Source: Geminicoccaceae bacterium
GTDB lineage: Bacteria > Pseudomonadota > Alphaproteobacteria > Geminicoccales > Geminicoccaceae
Direction of reading: 5' to 3'
DNA: 54,673 nt
NCBI GenBank assembly: GCA_007694015.1
Contig: RECO01000149.1
Span: 1 to 54,673, forward strand
Each line of letters begins with the position of its first letter. Within the stretch, counting starts at the first letter, position 1. Below the pieces are notes generated by a model. It ran no database searches. It was not told the DNA's origin and saw only the letters and a list, made by a program, of their open reading frames with translations. This document shows positions 25,756-34,250 of this stretch, piece after piece. The translations under genes and the position numbers were made by a program.

Positions 25756-27096
25756 TCAGGCTTGGCCGCGCAGCATGGCGAGATAGGTGGGCTTCAATGC
25801 CGTTTCCTTCATGACCCAGCTGACCCAAAGCTCTTCGAGCGGGGCGACGATGCCGGGGAACGACTGGACCAGGTTGTCGTCGTAGTCGAACTCGATGAGC
25901 ATGGCGCGGCCGATGCGGGTGATCAGCGGGCAGGAGGTGTAGCCGTTGAACACCGCGTCCGACGTCGTGCCGCCGATGTCGGCGACGATGTGATCGACCG
26001 CCACCGGGACGTGCCACTTGACGCTCGCCGCCGTCTTGCCCTTGGGCACGCCGGCCACGTCGCCGACGCCGAACACGTTCGGGTAACGCAGGTGGCGCAT
26101 GCAGTCGCGGTCGACCTCCATCCAGCCCTGCTCGCCCCAGGGGCCGGTGGGCCAGGGCAACGGGCTGTTGCGCACCGCCGCGATGGCGCGCATCGGCGGC
26201 ACGATGGTGATGTAGTCGTAGTCCATCTCGACGGTGCCGGTGGGCGTCGCGTAGGTGGCCCGCTGGCGGCCGGGGTCGATGGCCGTGAGGTTGTGCTGGA
26301 AGTGCGTCTCGACGCCGCGGTCGGCGTAGAGCATGCGCACCTTCTCGGCGACGATGGGCACGCTGAACAGCGAGCCTTGCGGCGCCAGATAGTGCAGCTC
26401 GGCTTTGTCGCGGTTGCCGCGCCGGCGGAGGATGTCGTCGGTGATGAAGGTGTACTTCAGCGGCGCGCCGGCGCACTTCATCTCCGTCGCCGGGCGGCCG
26501 AACAGGCCGACACCGCCGCGCTCGGCAAAGGCGGACATGGTTTCGAACGTGGTGCGCGCCGCCTGGGGGCTCGCATAGACGCTGCCGATGCCGTGTTGGC
26601 CGATCAAGGACACGTCCATGCCCTCGATGCCCTGGTAGTTCAGCTCCGCACCGGTCGCCACGATCAGGTAATCATAGGCAATGCTGCGGCCGCTGGAGGT
26701 CACCACCCGGTTGCCGTCCGGGTCGATCTCGGCGACGCCCTCCTGCACCCAATCCACCCCGCGGCGGACATATTCGGCGGTGGTCGAAACGGCGTAGCCG
26801 GGGGACTTCAAGCCGGCGGCGATCAAGGTGAAGCCCGGCTGATAGAGATGGGCTTCGCGCGGGTCGATCAGCGTGATGCTGGCACCTTCCAGCCGGTCGG
26901 CCAGCTGCGAGGCGGCGGTGAGCCCGGCCGCACCGGCACCGGCGATGACGATGCGCGCGGACGTGCGCACGGCGGCGACACTGCTGCGGCCCGGACCGTA
27001 GAAGAAGGCCCCGCCACCCAGGCCCGCCACCGCAGCGGCCATCAGCTTCATGAAACGACGACGGTCGGCAGCACTCCGCGCTGCATGCTCGCCCAT
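25756..27096 (-). CDS. Exported sulfide:quinone oxidoreductase-like flavoprotein
   Basis: This 446-residue FAD enzyme opens with a twin-arginine-type signal (DRRRFMKLMAAAVAGLGGGAF), so it is exported folded or anchored outside the membrane. FAD binding is IVIAGAGAAGLTAASQL (~49-65), followed by DYLIVATGA and VFGVGDVAG. The redox Cys pair expected of SQR is present: Cys208 in KCAGAPLKYTF and Cys389 in GYTSCPLITRIG. It should oxidise sulfide, or a related thiol or persulfide, and pass electrons to quinone or cytochrome c. Flavocytochrome c sulfide dehydrogenase (FccB) is the main alternative. The ATG at 27096 follows GGAGG by 7 nt. Confidence 0.85.
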   Translation of the reverse strand: MGEHAARSAADRRRFMKLMAAAVAGLGGGAFFYGPGRSSVAAVRTSARIVIAGAGAAGLTAASQLADRLEGASITLIDPREAHLYQPGFTLIAAGLKSPGYAVSTTAEYVRRGVDWVQEGVAEIDPDGNRVVTSSGRSIAYDYLIVATGAELNYQGIEGMDVSLIGQHGIGSVYASPQAARTTFETMSAFAERGGVGLFGRPATEMKCAGAPLKYTFITDDILRRRGNRDKAELHYLAPQGSLFSVPIVAEKVRMLYADRGVETHFQHNLTAIDPGRQRATYATPTGTVEMDYDYITIVPPMRAIAAVRNSPLPWPTGPWGEQGWMEVDRDCMRHLRYPNVFGVGDVAGVPKGKTAASVKWHVPVAVDHIVADIGGTTSDAVFNGYTSCPLITRIGRAMLIEFDYDDNLVQSFPGIVAPLEELWVSWVMKETALKPTYLAMLRGQA

Positions 27097-27151
27097 GCAC
27101 ACCCCTCCCTGAAATGGGTGGCCGACGCGCGCCCTGCGCACCGGCATCAGT

Positions 27152-27180
27152 CATATGAGAAATAATGAATATATCTCGGT
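27152..27180 (-). promoter_or_regulatory. AT-rich island upstream of the SQR-like operon
   Basis: The stretch around 27152-27180 is nearly all A/T with partial dyad symmetry (CATAT...ATATAT) in otherwise GC-rich DNA. It lies 56-84 bp before the SQR ATG and contains TATATT and TCATAT hexamers that could serve as a -10. ArsR-type sulfide sensors (SqrR/BigR) bind AT-rich dyads upstream of SQR genes. No such regulator is encoded in the window. Confidence 0.4.
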
Positions 27181-27184
27181 CTCT

Positions 27185-27214
27185 CGACCCGGCCATTGGT
27201 CCAAAACCGGGTCG
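27185..27214 (-). terminator. Hairpin downstream of the PMM/PGM gene
   Basis: The perfect 8-bp stem CGACCCGG/CCGGGTCG (27185-27192 with 27207-27214) has a 14-nt loop holding a further TTGG/CCAA pairing. It lies ~33 bp past the PMM/PGM stop and before the SQR-like gene. There is no U-run, so it could be a weak terminator, an RNA 3'-end stabiliser or a protein-binding dyad. Confidence 0.35.
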
Positions 27215-27246
27215 GAGGCGGGGCTGCTTTGGTCGGAGTGCGGGGT

Positions 27247-28647
27247 TCAGGCGGGTTGCAGGGCCTTCGGCACGGGCACCTGGGCGTGGTCGAGTTCGGC
27301 GCGGATGGTGGCCTTCAAACGCTCCAAGCCCGCCGCATCCATCGCTTCGGCGCGGGCGACCAGCACCGCCTGGGTGTTGGAGGCGCGCATCAGCCACCAG
27401 CCGTCGGCCGTGTTCACCCGCACGCCGTCGATGGCGTTGACCTCGGCACCTTGGGCGGCAAGCCGCTCCTTCACAGCGGCGATGACGTCGAACTTCTTCT
27501 CGTCCGGGCAGTCGATGCGGATTTCCGGCGTGTTGACCACCTTCGGCATGGCGTCCTTGTAATCGGCCAGGGTCTTGGTGCCGCGGGCGAGGATGTCCAA
27601 GAGACGGACCGCCACGTAGAGCGCGTCGTCGTGGCCGTAGAAGCCGTCCTTGTAGAAGATGTGGCCCGACATCTCGCCCGACATCGGTGCGCCGATTTCG
27701 GCCATCTTCGCCTTGATGAGCGAGTGGCCGGTCTTCCACATCACCGGCTTGCCGCCCATCTGGGCGATGGCGTCGTAGAGGGTCTGCGAGGCCTTGACGT
27801 CGGCGATGATGGGCGCACCCGGATAGCGCGGCAACAGGTCCGAGGCCAGGACCTCGATGAGCTGGTCGCCAAAGAGCATCCGGCCCGCGCCGTCGACCAC
27901 GCCGATGCGGTCGCCATCGCCGTCGAAGCCGATGCCGAGTTCCGCACCGGTCGCGCGCACCCGCTCGATCAGATGCTCGAGGTTCTCGGGCTCGGTCGGG
28001 TCGGGATGATGGTTCGGAAAGCGGCCGTCGACCTCGGCGAACAACACCTCGTGGCGGCCGGGCAGCTGCTTCACCAGCGCCGCGACGGCGGGGCCGGCGG
28101 CGCCATTGCCCGTGTCCCAGATGGCGTGGATCGGCCGGGTGCCGTGATGGTCCTGGGCGAGCCGTGCGACATAGGCGTCGAAGACCGGCATATCGCGGAC
28201 CTTGCCGCCCTCAGCTTCGAGGAAGGCGCCCGTCTCGGCGATCGGCCGCATCGCCTGGATGCGGTCGCCGAAGAACGACGCGGTGCCGATCATCATCTTG
28301 AAGCCATTGTGGCTCGGCGGGTTGTGCGAGCCCGTCACCTGGATGCCGCCGTCACAGCCCAGATGGTGGACGGCGAAATAGAGCATCGGCGTCGGCCCCA
28401 AGCCGACGTCGTGCACCTCGCAGCCGGCCGCCAAAAGGCCGTCGACCAGGGCCGCGCAGAGTTCCGGCGAGCTCAGCCGGCCGTCGCGGCCGACGGCGAT
28501 CTTCAGGCCCCTGCCCTCCTCTTGGAGGATGGTGGCATAGGCTTGACCCAGCGCCCTGGCATCGGCCGCGAACAGGGTCTCGCCAACGATGCCGCGCACG
28601 TCGTACTCGCGCAGGATGGTGGGGTGGAAGTCGTGCCGTGCCGGCAT
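27247..28647 (-). CDS. Phosphomannomutase/phosphoglucomutase
   Basis: This 466-residue alpha-D-phosphohexomutase interconverts the 1- and 6-phosphates of mannose or glucose. The catalytic phosphoserine loop is TGSHNPP (Ser107), the metal loop GFDGDGDRIG, the sugar-recognition loop GEMSGHIFY, and the C-terminal phosphate-binding site contains RASNTQ. The N-terminus REYDVRGIVG is typical of the PMM/PGM (AlgC/ManB) class rather than GlmM. It follows galU by 18 nt, so the pair probably channels glucose-6-P to UDP-glucose. Confidence 0.93.
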   Translation of the reverse strand: MPARHDFHPTILREYDVRGIVGETLFAADARALGQAYATILQEEGRGLKIAVGRDGRLSSPELCAALVDGLLAAGCEVHDVGLGPTPMLYFAVHHLGCDGGIQVTGSHNPPSHNGFKMMIGTASFFGDRIQAMRPIAETGAFLEAEGGKVRDMPVFDAYVARLAQDHHGTRPIHAIWDTGNGAAGPAVAALVKQLPGRHEVLFAEVDGRFPNHHPDPTEPENLEHLIERVRATGAELGIGFDGDGDRIGVVDGAGRMLFGDQLIEVLASDLLPRYPGAPIIADVKASQTLYDAIAQMGGKPVMWKTGHSLIKAKMAEIGAPMSGEMSGHIFYKDGFYGHDDALYVAVRLLDILARGTKTLADYKDAMPKVVNTPEIRIDCPDEKKFDVIAAVKERLAAQGAEVNAIDGVRVNTADGWWLMRASNTQAVLVARAEAMDAAGLERLKATIRAELDHAQVPVPKALQPA

Positions 28648-28665
28648 GGTGAACCTCGCTCGGGA

Positions 28666-29532
28666 TCAGACGTAGCGTCGCAAAACGTCGCCAAGGCCGG
28701 CCTTCAGGTCGGCCCGCCGGCTGGCGGCAGCGACGATGGCCTCCAGATAGCCGAGCTTGTCGCCGCAATCATGCCGCTCGCCACTGAAGACGTACCCATG
28801 GAAGGGGTGCGCACCCAACATCCTGGCCATGGCGTCGGTGAGCTGGATCTCGCCGCCGGCACCGCGCTCCTGGCGCTCCAGGTGATCGAAGATCTCGGGC
28901 AGGAGCACGTAGCGGCCGATCACGGCGTAACGCGAGGGGGCGGCTTCGGGCTCCGGCTTTTCGACCATCGCCTTGGCCTCGACCAGACGGCCCTCCACCT
29001 TGCCCGGATCGAGGATGCCGTAGCGGCTGGTGTGCTCCAGCGGCACCTCCATGGTCGCCACGACGTTGCCGCCGGTCTGCTCGTGCGCCTGGATCAACTC
29101 GCCGGTGCAGGGCACGTCGCCGAGGATCAGGTCATCGACCAAGCTGACGACGAAGGGCTCGTTGCCGATCAGATGGCGGGCACACCAGACCGCATGGCCA
29201 AGGCCCAAGGGCTGCTGCTGGCGGGTGTAGACCACGGTCCCGGCGGTCGGCAGCCAGCTTTCCAGCTCCGCCAGGGCTTCCGTTTTCTGCTTACGCTCCA
29301 GTGTATCGAACAATTCGTAGGCGCGGTCGAAGTGGTCCTCCAAAATCGACTTGCCACGGCCGGTGACGAAGACGAACTCCTCGATGCCGGCGGCCTTGGC
29401 CTCTTCGAGCGCATATTGGAGGATCGGCTTGTCGACGACCGGGAGCATTTCCTTCGGCAGCACCTTGGTTGCCGGCAACATGCGGGTGCCGAGGCCGGCC
29501 ACGGGAAACACGGCCTTTTTGACGCTGCTCAC
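28666..29532 (-). CDS. galU: UTP-glucose-1-phosphate uridylyltransferase
   Basis: This 288-residue enzyme makes UDP-glucose from UTP and glucose-1-P. The N-terminal nucleotide loop is FPVAGLGTRMLPATKVLPKE, followed by DKPILQYALEEAKAAGIEE, LGLGHAVWCA, VSLVDDLI and IVEK-type MVEKPEPEAA. The GTG at 29532 is chosen for GGGAGA 6 nt upstream and for the family N-terminus. It forms an operon with PMM/PGM. UDP-glucose would feed MdoH and other glycan synthesis. Confidence 0.95.
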   Translation of the reverse strand: MSSVKKAVFPVAGLGTRMLPATKVLPKEMLPVVDKPILQYALEEAKAAGIEEFVFVTGRGKSILEDHFDRAYELFDTLERKQKTEALAELESWLPTAGTVVYTRQQQPLGLGHAVWCARHLIGNEPFVVSLVDDLILGDVPCTGELIQAHEQTGGNVVATMEVPLEHTSRYGILDPGKVEGRLVEAKAMVEKPEPEAAPSRYAVIGRYVLLPEIFDHLERQERGAGGEIQLTDAMARMLGAHPFHGYVFSGERHDCGDKLGYLEAIVAAASRRADLKAGLGDVLRRYV

Positions 29533-29600
29533 GATCGATCTCCCGAAATGGACGTGTCGGCGCGCCTGTAACCCGAGGGCGAGCCGGCGGCCACGGCCAC

Positions 29601-30320
29601 TTAACGGCGATGCCGGCCGCGGTCCAGGAGATGCGCCCGCGCCTCGTTGATCTGCGCGGCCAAATAGGTCGAGCCGCCGCGATCGGGGTGCAGGTTGGCC
29701 ATCAACCGCCGGTGGGCAGCCTTGATCGCCGCCTCGTCGGCACCCGGCTCCAGCCCCAGGATTTCGTAGGCCTTGGCATCGGTCATGACCTGGCTGGCGG
29801 CGGTCTCGGGCCCCTCGTCGCTGCGCCAACCCGGATGCCGCCGGTCGAGAAACGCCTCCAACAGCGGCTCGCTCTCCGGGTCGTCGCGGCGGCATTGGGC
29901 GAGGAGGTCCAGAAGCTGCGTCAAGCCGAGCCGCGACAGGCGTTTTTTGCGATAGGGCCCCTGCAACACCTCGCCGTCGAGATGGCCCGTCGCCGGGTCC
30001 AGCCGCATCACCAGGGTGGCGGTCCGGACGGTGGCCTCGTCGTCGTAGCCGGCCATGCTCTCGGCGGGACCGAAGGTGTCGGGCGGACGCTGGGCGCGGC
30101 GAAAGGAACGGATCGCCCAAAAACCGGCGCCGAGCACGGCGATGGCAAAGCCGATGCGGCCGGCATAGATCAGGCCCGAGCCCAGCAACGCCGCCAGCGT
30201 GGCGACGAACACGCGGAGCGCCTGGGCGATGTCGCGCGCCGGCAAGGAGGCCATCCAGCGGGCGGCCATGATCGTGACGACCAGCCCGGCCACGGCCGAC
30301 AAACCGACGATCCAGGTCAC
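29601..30320 (-). CDS. Membrane-anchored J-domain protein
   Basis: This 239-residue protein has two N-terminal hydrophobic segments (~residues 3-20 and 37-70), a ~90-residue middle region, and a C-terminal J domain (KAYEILGLEPGADEAAIKAAHR, then the essential HPD in NLHPDRGGS). It resembles the alphaproteobacterial DnaJ-like proteins related to Tim14/Pam18, which recruit and stimulate DnaK at a membrane. The start is GTG at 30320, 2 nt after the stop of the VWA gene, so they are cotranscribed. Confidence 0.87.
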   Translation of the reverse strand: MTWIVGLSAVAGLVVTIMAARWMASLPARDIAQALRVFVATLAALLGSGLIYAGRIGFAIAVLGAGFWAIRSFRRAQRPPDTFGPAESMAGYDDEATVRTATLVMRLDPATGHLDGEVLQGPYRKKRLSRLGLTQLLDLLAQCRRDDPESEPLLEAFLDRRHPGWRSDEGPETAASQVMTDAKAYEILGLEPGADEAAIKAAHRRLMANLHPDRGGSTYLAAQINEARAHLLDRGRHRR

Positions 30321-30324
30321 GGGT

Positions 30325-31017
30325 TCAGCCCTTGCTCAACAGCCGCACCTTGCGGGTCTGGCGTCGGTTGGCGTCCTCCAAGGCGGCGACGCCACCGGCC
30401 GCATAGGCCGCGACCGCGCGCAACAGATCGCGCAGTTCGTCGGGGCTGGTCGAGGACAGCTGGCAATGGGCACCGCCGGTGAGCTCCGCCATGTGGCGGA
30501 AGGCACGGCTCGCCACCGGGTCGAAACCTTCCTGGAACACGAACGCCCGCACGCCCCGCACCCCGAGCTTGCCGGCGAGATGACCCAACCGGTCGACCTC
30601 CTCCTCGCAAGCATCGCCGACATAGACGAGCGCATCGATCGGCGTGTCCTCACACGCCCGGAGCGCGTGGTTCAACACCCGCTCGATCTGCGTCTGGCCG
30701 GCGCGGCACATGACCTTGGTCATGAGATCGACCAGGGCCTTGGGCTCGCGCACCCAGCGGCTCGCCTTGCATTCGTCGAAGCCGCGAAAGAACACGAGTT
30801 GCACGTCGAGGCCGCCCAGCGCCTGGGCGGTGAGGAACATCTCGCCCTGGACCTGCACCGCCCGGTCCCAGCTCGGCTCGCGCGAGGCCGTCGCATCCAT
30901 CGCGAACAACAGCCGCCCCCGCCGCCCGCGGCCCTGCGGTTTGGGGGTCGCTTGCAGCTTTTCCAAGAACGCGGCGACGTCCGCGTTTCGGCCTTCGGTG
31001 AGATCGCCTTTGGACAT
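30325..31017 (-). CDS. VWA-domain protein
   Basis: This 230-residue cytosolic protein is built around a von Willebrand A-type domain: a central strand RLLFAMDATAS with a variant MIDAS (DATAS, Asp41), then GLDVQLVFFRG, PIDALVYVGDACEEE and VRAFVFQEG. The family resembles chaperone-like VWA proteins that partner with ATPases, though none of the MoxR type lies here. The ATG at 31017 has no strong ribosome binding site. It diverges over 54 bp from the APH/kinase gene and is followed directly by the J-domain gene. Confidence 0.8.
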   Translation of the reverse strand: MSKGDLTEGRNADVAAFLEKLQATPKPQGRGRRGRLLFAMDATASREPSWDRAVQVQGEMFLTAQALGGLDVQLVFFRGFDECKASRWVREPKALVDLMTKVMCRAGQTQIERVLNHALRACEDTPIDALVYVGDACEEEVDRLGHLAGKLGVRGVRAFVFQEGFDPVASRAFRHMAELTGGAHCQLSSTSPDELRDLLRAVAAYAAGGVAALEDANRRQTRKVRLLSKG

Positions 31018-31071
31018 GTCGCTAATGTTGGTCGAGGATGCGCCGAGGTCCACCTCCGAATGCAGGTCGGC

Positions 31072-32634
31072 ATGACGAAGACGGACGTAGCTGCCGTACT
31101 CGATGCGCTCCTGACCGGCCAGCCCTTCGGCGTCGAGGCGAGCGAGGTCGAGCGGATCGACACCGCCGCCGCCCACGTGCTCCTGGTCGGCCCGCACGCC
31201 TACAAGCTGAAACGGCCGGTGCGCTTCAGTTTTTTGGACTTCACCGGGCTCGACGCCCGGCACCGTGCGCTCGAAGACGAGCTGCGCTTGAACCGCCGTC
31301 ACGCGCCGGAACTCTACCGGCGGCTCTTGAAGCTGGTCCCTGAGGGCGACCGCCTGCACCTGGTCGCGCCCGAAGCGCCCGGCGCGCCGGTGGAGTGGCT
31401 CTTGGAAATGGTCCGCTTCCCCAAGGACGCGCAACTCGATCGCATCGCAAGGAATGGCCCGCTCGACGACCGGCTGGCCGAAGCCTTGGGCCGAACCGTG
31501 GTGGCTTTGCACGAGAGCGCCGAAATCCGCCACGACAAGGGTGGCAGCGAGGCGATGACGGCGATCGTCGCGGGCAATCGGATGGACCTCGAAGCCCTAA
31601 GGCCGGGTCTGTTCGAACCCGATCGGGTGGCGCGGGTCGACCAAGCCGCCCATACTGCCCTCGCCCGTCTGGCGCCGCTGTTGGACGCGCGGCGCCAACA
31701 GGGCTGCGTTCGCCACTGCCACGGCGACCTCCATCTCGGCAATCTGGTGGCCCTCGATGGGCGGGTCGTCGCCTTCGACTGCATCGAGTTCGACGAGGAC
31801 TTCGCCTGCATCGACGTCGTCTACGATCTCGCCTTTTTGTTGATGGACCTCGTCCACCGCGGCGACGTGCGCGCGGCTTGGCGCGTCTTGCAAACCCGCG
31901 TCGAACTGGCCGACGACTTGACCGGCTTGGCGGCCCTGCCCTTCTTCATGGCCCTGCGCGCGACGATTCGCGCCAAGGTCGAAGCGCTCGGGCTGAGCGA
32001 TCCGCCGGAGCCCCAGGCCCTCGCCCAGGCACGTCGCTATCTCGACCTCGCCGCCGCCCTGGAACCGCCGCCCGCCCCCTGCCTGATCGGCATCGGCGGC
32101 CTTTCCGGTACCGGCAAGACCACGCTCGCCAAGGTCTTGGCGTCTCGCCTGCGGCCGCTGCCGGGTGCGGTGGTCCTGCGCAGCGACGTCGTGCGCAAGC
32201 GCCTCTGGGGCGTGCCAGCGACGACCCGGCTGCCGGCCGCGGCCTACACCGCCGCGGCGAGCCAGCGCGTGTTCGACCAACTCTGGAGCGACGCCGAGGC
32301 AGCGCTCGGCGCCGGCTGGAGCGTCATCGTCGACGCCGTCCACCGCCAGCCGGGCGAGCGCCGCGCCCTGCCGGACCTCGCCGCGCGCCTTGGGGTGCCG
32401 TTCACGGGCTTCTGGCTGGAGGCCGAAGCCCGGACGCTCCGGGCGCGGGTGACGGCGCGGCGGGGCGATGCGTCGGACGCGGACGCGGCCGTCGTCAGGG
32501 CGCAATTGCGGCTGGAGACCGGGGCGATCGACTGGCACCGGCTGGATGCGTCGGCCCCGCTTTCGGCCTTGGTCGAACGGGCGGGTGCGCAACTTGAGCG
32601 CGCCGGCATTCGGTGCGATCCTTCGACGCCCTAG
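31072..32634 (+). CDS. Bifunctional aminoglycoside-phosphotransferase-like / P-loop kinase protein
   Basis: The 520 residues comprise an N-terminal APH-type kinase-like domain (~1-330), with catalytic loop CHGDLHLGNL and metal site FDCIEFDEDF, followed by a zeta-toxin-like P-loop kinase domain (~335-505) with Walker A GLSGTGKTT. Such fusions are widespread in proteobacteria; the substrate is unknown and antibiotic resistance is not implied. The ATG at 31072 or 31060 may be used (both precede the VAAVLDALL segment). Confidence 0.85.
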   Translation: MTKTDVAAVLDALLTGQPFGVEASEVERIDTAAAHVLLVGPHAYKLKRPVRFSFLDFTGLDARHRALEDELRLNRRHAPELYRRLLKLVPEGDRLHLVAPEAPGAPVEWLLEMVRFPKDAQLDRIARNGPLDDRLAEALGRTVVALHESAEIRHDKGGSEAMTAIVAGNRMDLEALRPGLFEPDRVARVDQAAHTALARLAPLLDARRQQGCVRHCHGDLHLGNLVALDGRVVAFDCIEFDEDFACIDVVYDLAFLLMDLVHRGDVRAAWRVLQTRVELADDLTGLAALPFFMALRATIRAKVEALGLSDPPEPQALAQARRYLDLAAALEPPPAPCLIGIGGLSGTGKTTLAKVLASRLRPLPGAVVLRSDVVRKRLWGVPATTRLPAAAYTAAASQRVFDQLWSDAEAALGAGWSVIVDAVHRQPGERRALPDLAARLGVPFTGFWLEAEARTLRARVTARRGDASDADAAVVRAQLRLETGAIDWHRLDASAPLSALVERAGAQLERAGIRCDPSTP

Positions 32635-32651
32635 CGCTCGCCCTGCCAACC

Positions 32652-34250
32652 ATGGATGGACACGTGTCGAACGCCCTGGCCGACGGCGCCCCTCGGGGCG
32701 ACGGCGCCGACACCGAGTTCGAATTGAAGCTGACCGGGTCGAACGAGGCCGTGGCCGCCGCCTTCGCCGCGGCCGGCAAGGACGCTGCCCGAACGGCCGA
32801 GCGCCGCTTGGTGAGCGTCTACTTCGACACCCCCGATCGGCGACTGGCGGCCAAGGGCTTCACCTTGCGCATCCGCGACCGGGGCGACGGCTTCACCCAG
32901 ACGCTGAAGGCCGACCGTACCGCACCGGCGCGGCTGGAGCTGGAAACGGTGGTGCCGGACGCCCGGCCGGATCTCGGTGCGCTCGGGCTCGGACCGCTGC
33001 GCGACGCCCTCGGCGCCGTCTTTCCGGAAGAGCTGGAGGCCTGCTTCACCACCGACGTCCTCAGGCGAACCAAACTGGTGGCCGAAGTCGACGCGCTCGG
33101 CCGTTCGAGCGAGGTCGAGATCGCCCACGACCGGGGGCGATGGCTGTTGCCCGACGGCCGCGAAGCGCCCCTGAACGAGATCGAGATCGAGCGTAAGGCG
33201 GGCGACAGGCAAGCGGTGTTCGAACTTGCGAAGGTGCTTGCCGCCGGCGGGGCCACGCTGCTCGTGGTGCGCTCCAAGGCCGCCCGCGGCCATGCCCTCG
33301 CCGACCCTCGACCGCCGGCCGGAACCAAGGCCGACCGGGTTCGCCTGGACCGCGGGATGGCGCTCGGCCATGCCCTCGGGGCGGTGTTCGAGAACTGTTT
33401 CGGCCAGTGGTACGCCAACCACGATGCGGCATTCGAGGGGCGCAGTCCCGAGGGCCTGCACCAGCTCCGGGTCGGGCTGCGGCGGCTCCGCTCGGTTTTG
33501 ACCTGCTTCGGCAGCCACTTGGCGCCCACCCGGCTCGCCTGGCTGAAGGACGAGGCCCGTGCGGTCATGACGGCGCTTGGCCCCGCCCGCGACCTCGATG
33601 TCTTCACCGCCGAACTGCTGCCGCCAGTGCTCGACGCTTGGCCCAACGATGCAGCACTCGGCGAACTCTGCAGCACCATCGCGCTGACGCGGAGCGAGGC
33701 CTATGACGAGGTCAGGGCGATGCTGGCGAGCCGCCGCTACACGGAGTTTTTGCTCGATCTCGGCGCCTGGATCGATCGGCGGGGCTGGTGGGCCGAGGCC
33801 GACCGGCTGGGCCAGGAGCGCTTCGAAGCCCCGCTCGGTCCGTTCGCCGATGCGTTGTTGGCGAAGCGGGCGAAGGTCGCCCGCAAGCGCGGCAAAGGCT
33901 TCGCCAAACTCGATCCGGCGGCCCGGCACGAGGTGCGCATTGCCTTGAAGAAGCTGCGCTACGCCATCGACTTCACCCGCGACCTCTATCCGGCGAAACG
34001 GGTCAAGCCTTATCTGGCCCACCTCGCTCGGCTGCAGGACGCCTTCGGCCACATGAACGACCAAGCCCAGGCCCAAGCCCTGTTGGACCGGTTGGCCGCG
34101 GGCGACGGCAGCGGGCGGCTGGCGGTGGCGCGGGGGCTCGTGCTCGGCTGGTACGCGCATGCGGCGGCGGGCAACGAGGTCGAACTGGTCGCCGACTGGC
34201 AGGCCTTCAAATCGACCGAGCCGTTCTGGCCGGAGGCGAGCCCTTGCTGA
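32652..34250 (+). CDS. CYTH-CHAD domain protein (inorganic triphosphatase-like)
   Basis: The 532 residues start with a CYTH triphosphate-tunnel domain (EFELKL, the ExExK signature, near residue 25; RRLVSVYFDTPDRRLA; LNEIEIERKAG) and continue with a CHAD helical domain (~250-525; GLHQLRVGLRRLRSVL and ARHEVRIALKKLRYAIDF). CYTH-CHAD proteins such as E. coli YgiF cleave inorganic triphosphate, and CHAD domains bind polyphosphate granules, which links it to Ppk1/Ppx at 5-9 kb. The ATG at 32652 is listed; a GTG at 32613 that overlaps the preceding gene is possible. Confidence 0.92.
   Translation: MDGHVSNALADGAPRGDGADTEFELKLTGSNEAVAAAFAAAGKDAARTAERRLVSVYFDTPDRRLAAKGFTLRIRDRGDGFTQTLKADRTAPARLELETVVPDARPDLGALGLGPLRDALGAVFPEELEACFTTDVLRRTKLVAEVDALGRSSEVEIAHDRGRWLLPDGREAPLNEIEIERKAGDRQAVFELAKVLAAGGATLLVVRSKAARGHALADPRPPAGTKADRVRLDRGMALGHALGAVFENCFGQWYANHDAAFEGRSPEGLHQLRVGLRRLRSVLTCFGSHLAPTRLAWLKDEARAVMTALGPARDLDVFTAELLPPVLDAWPNDAALGELCSTIALTRSEAYDEVRAMLASRRYTEFLLDLGAWIDRRGWWAEADRLGQERFEAPLGPFADALLAKRAKVARKRGKGFAKLDPAARHEVRIALKKLRYAIDFTRDLYPAKRVKPYLAHLARLQDAFGHMNDQAQAQALLDRLAAGDGSGRLAVARGLVLGWYAHAAAGNEVELVADWQAFKSTEPFWPEASPC

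Noticed and set aside
25195-29571. Two plus-strand frames of 656 and 791 codons
   Set aside because: They lie antisense to the SQR-like, PMM/PGM and galU genes, are Asp/Gly/His-rich low-information translations and have no ribosome binding sites.
31072-32634. Antibiotic resistance gene (aminoglycoside phosphotransferase)
   Set aside because: The APH-like domain is fused to a P-loop kinase in a common housekeeping-type architecture; resistance is not indicated.
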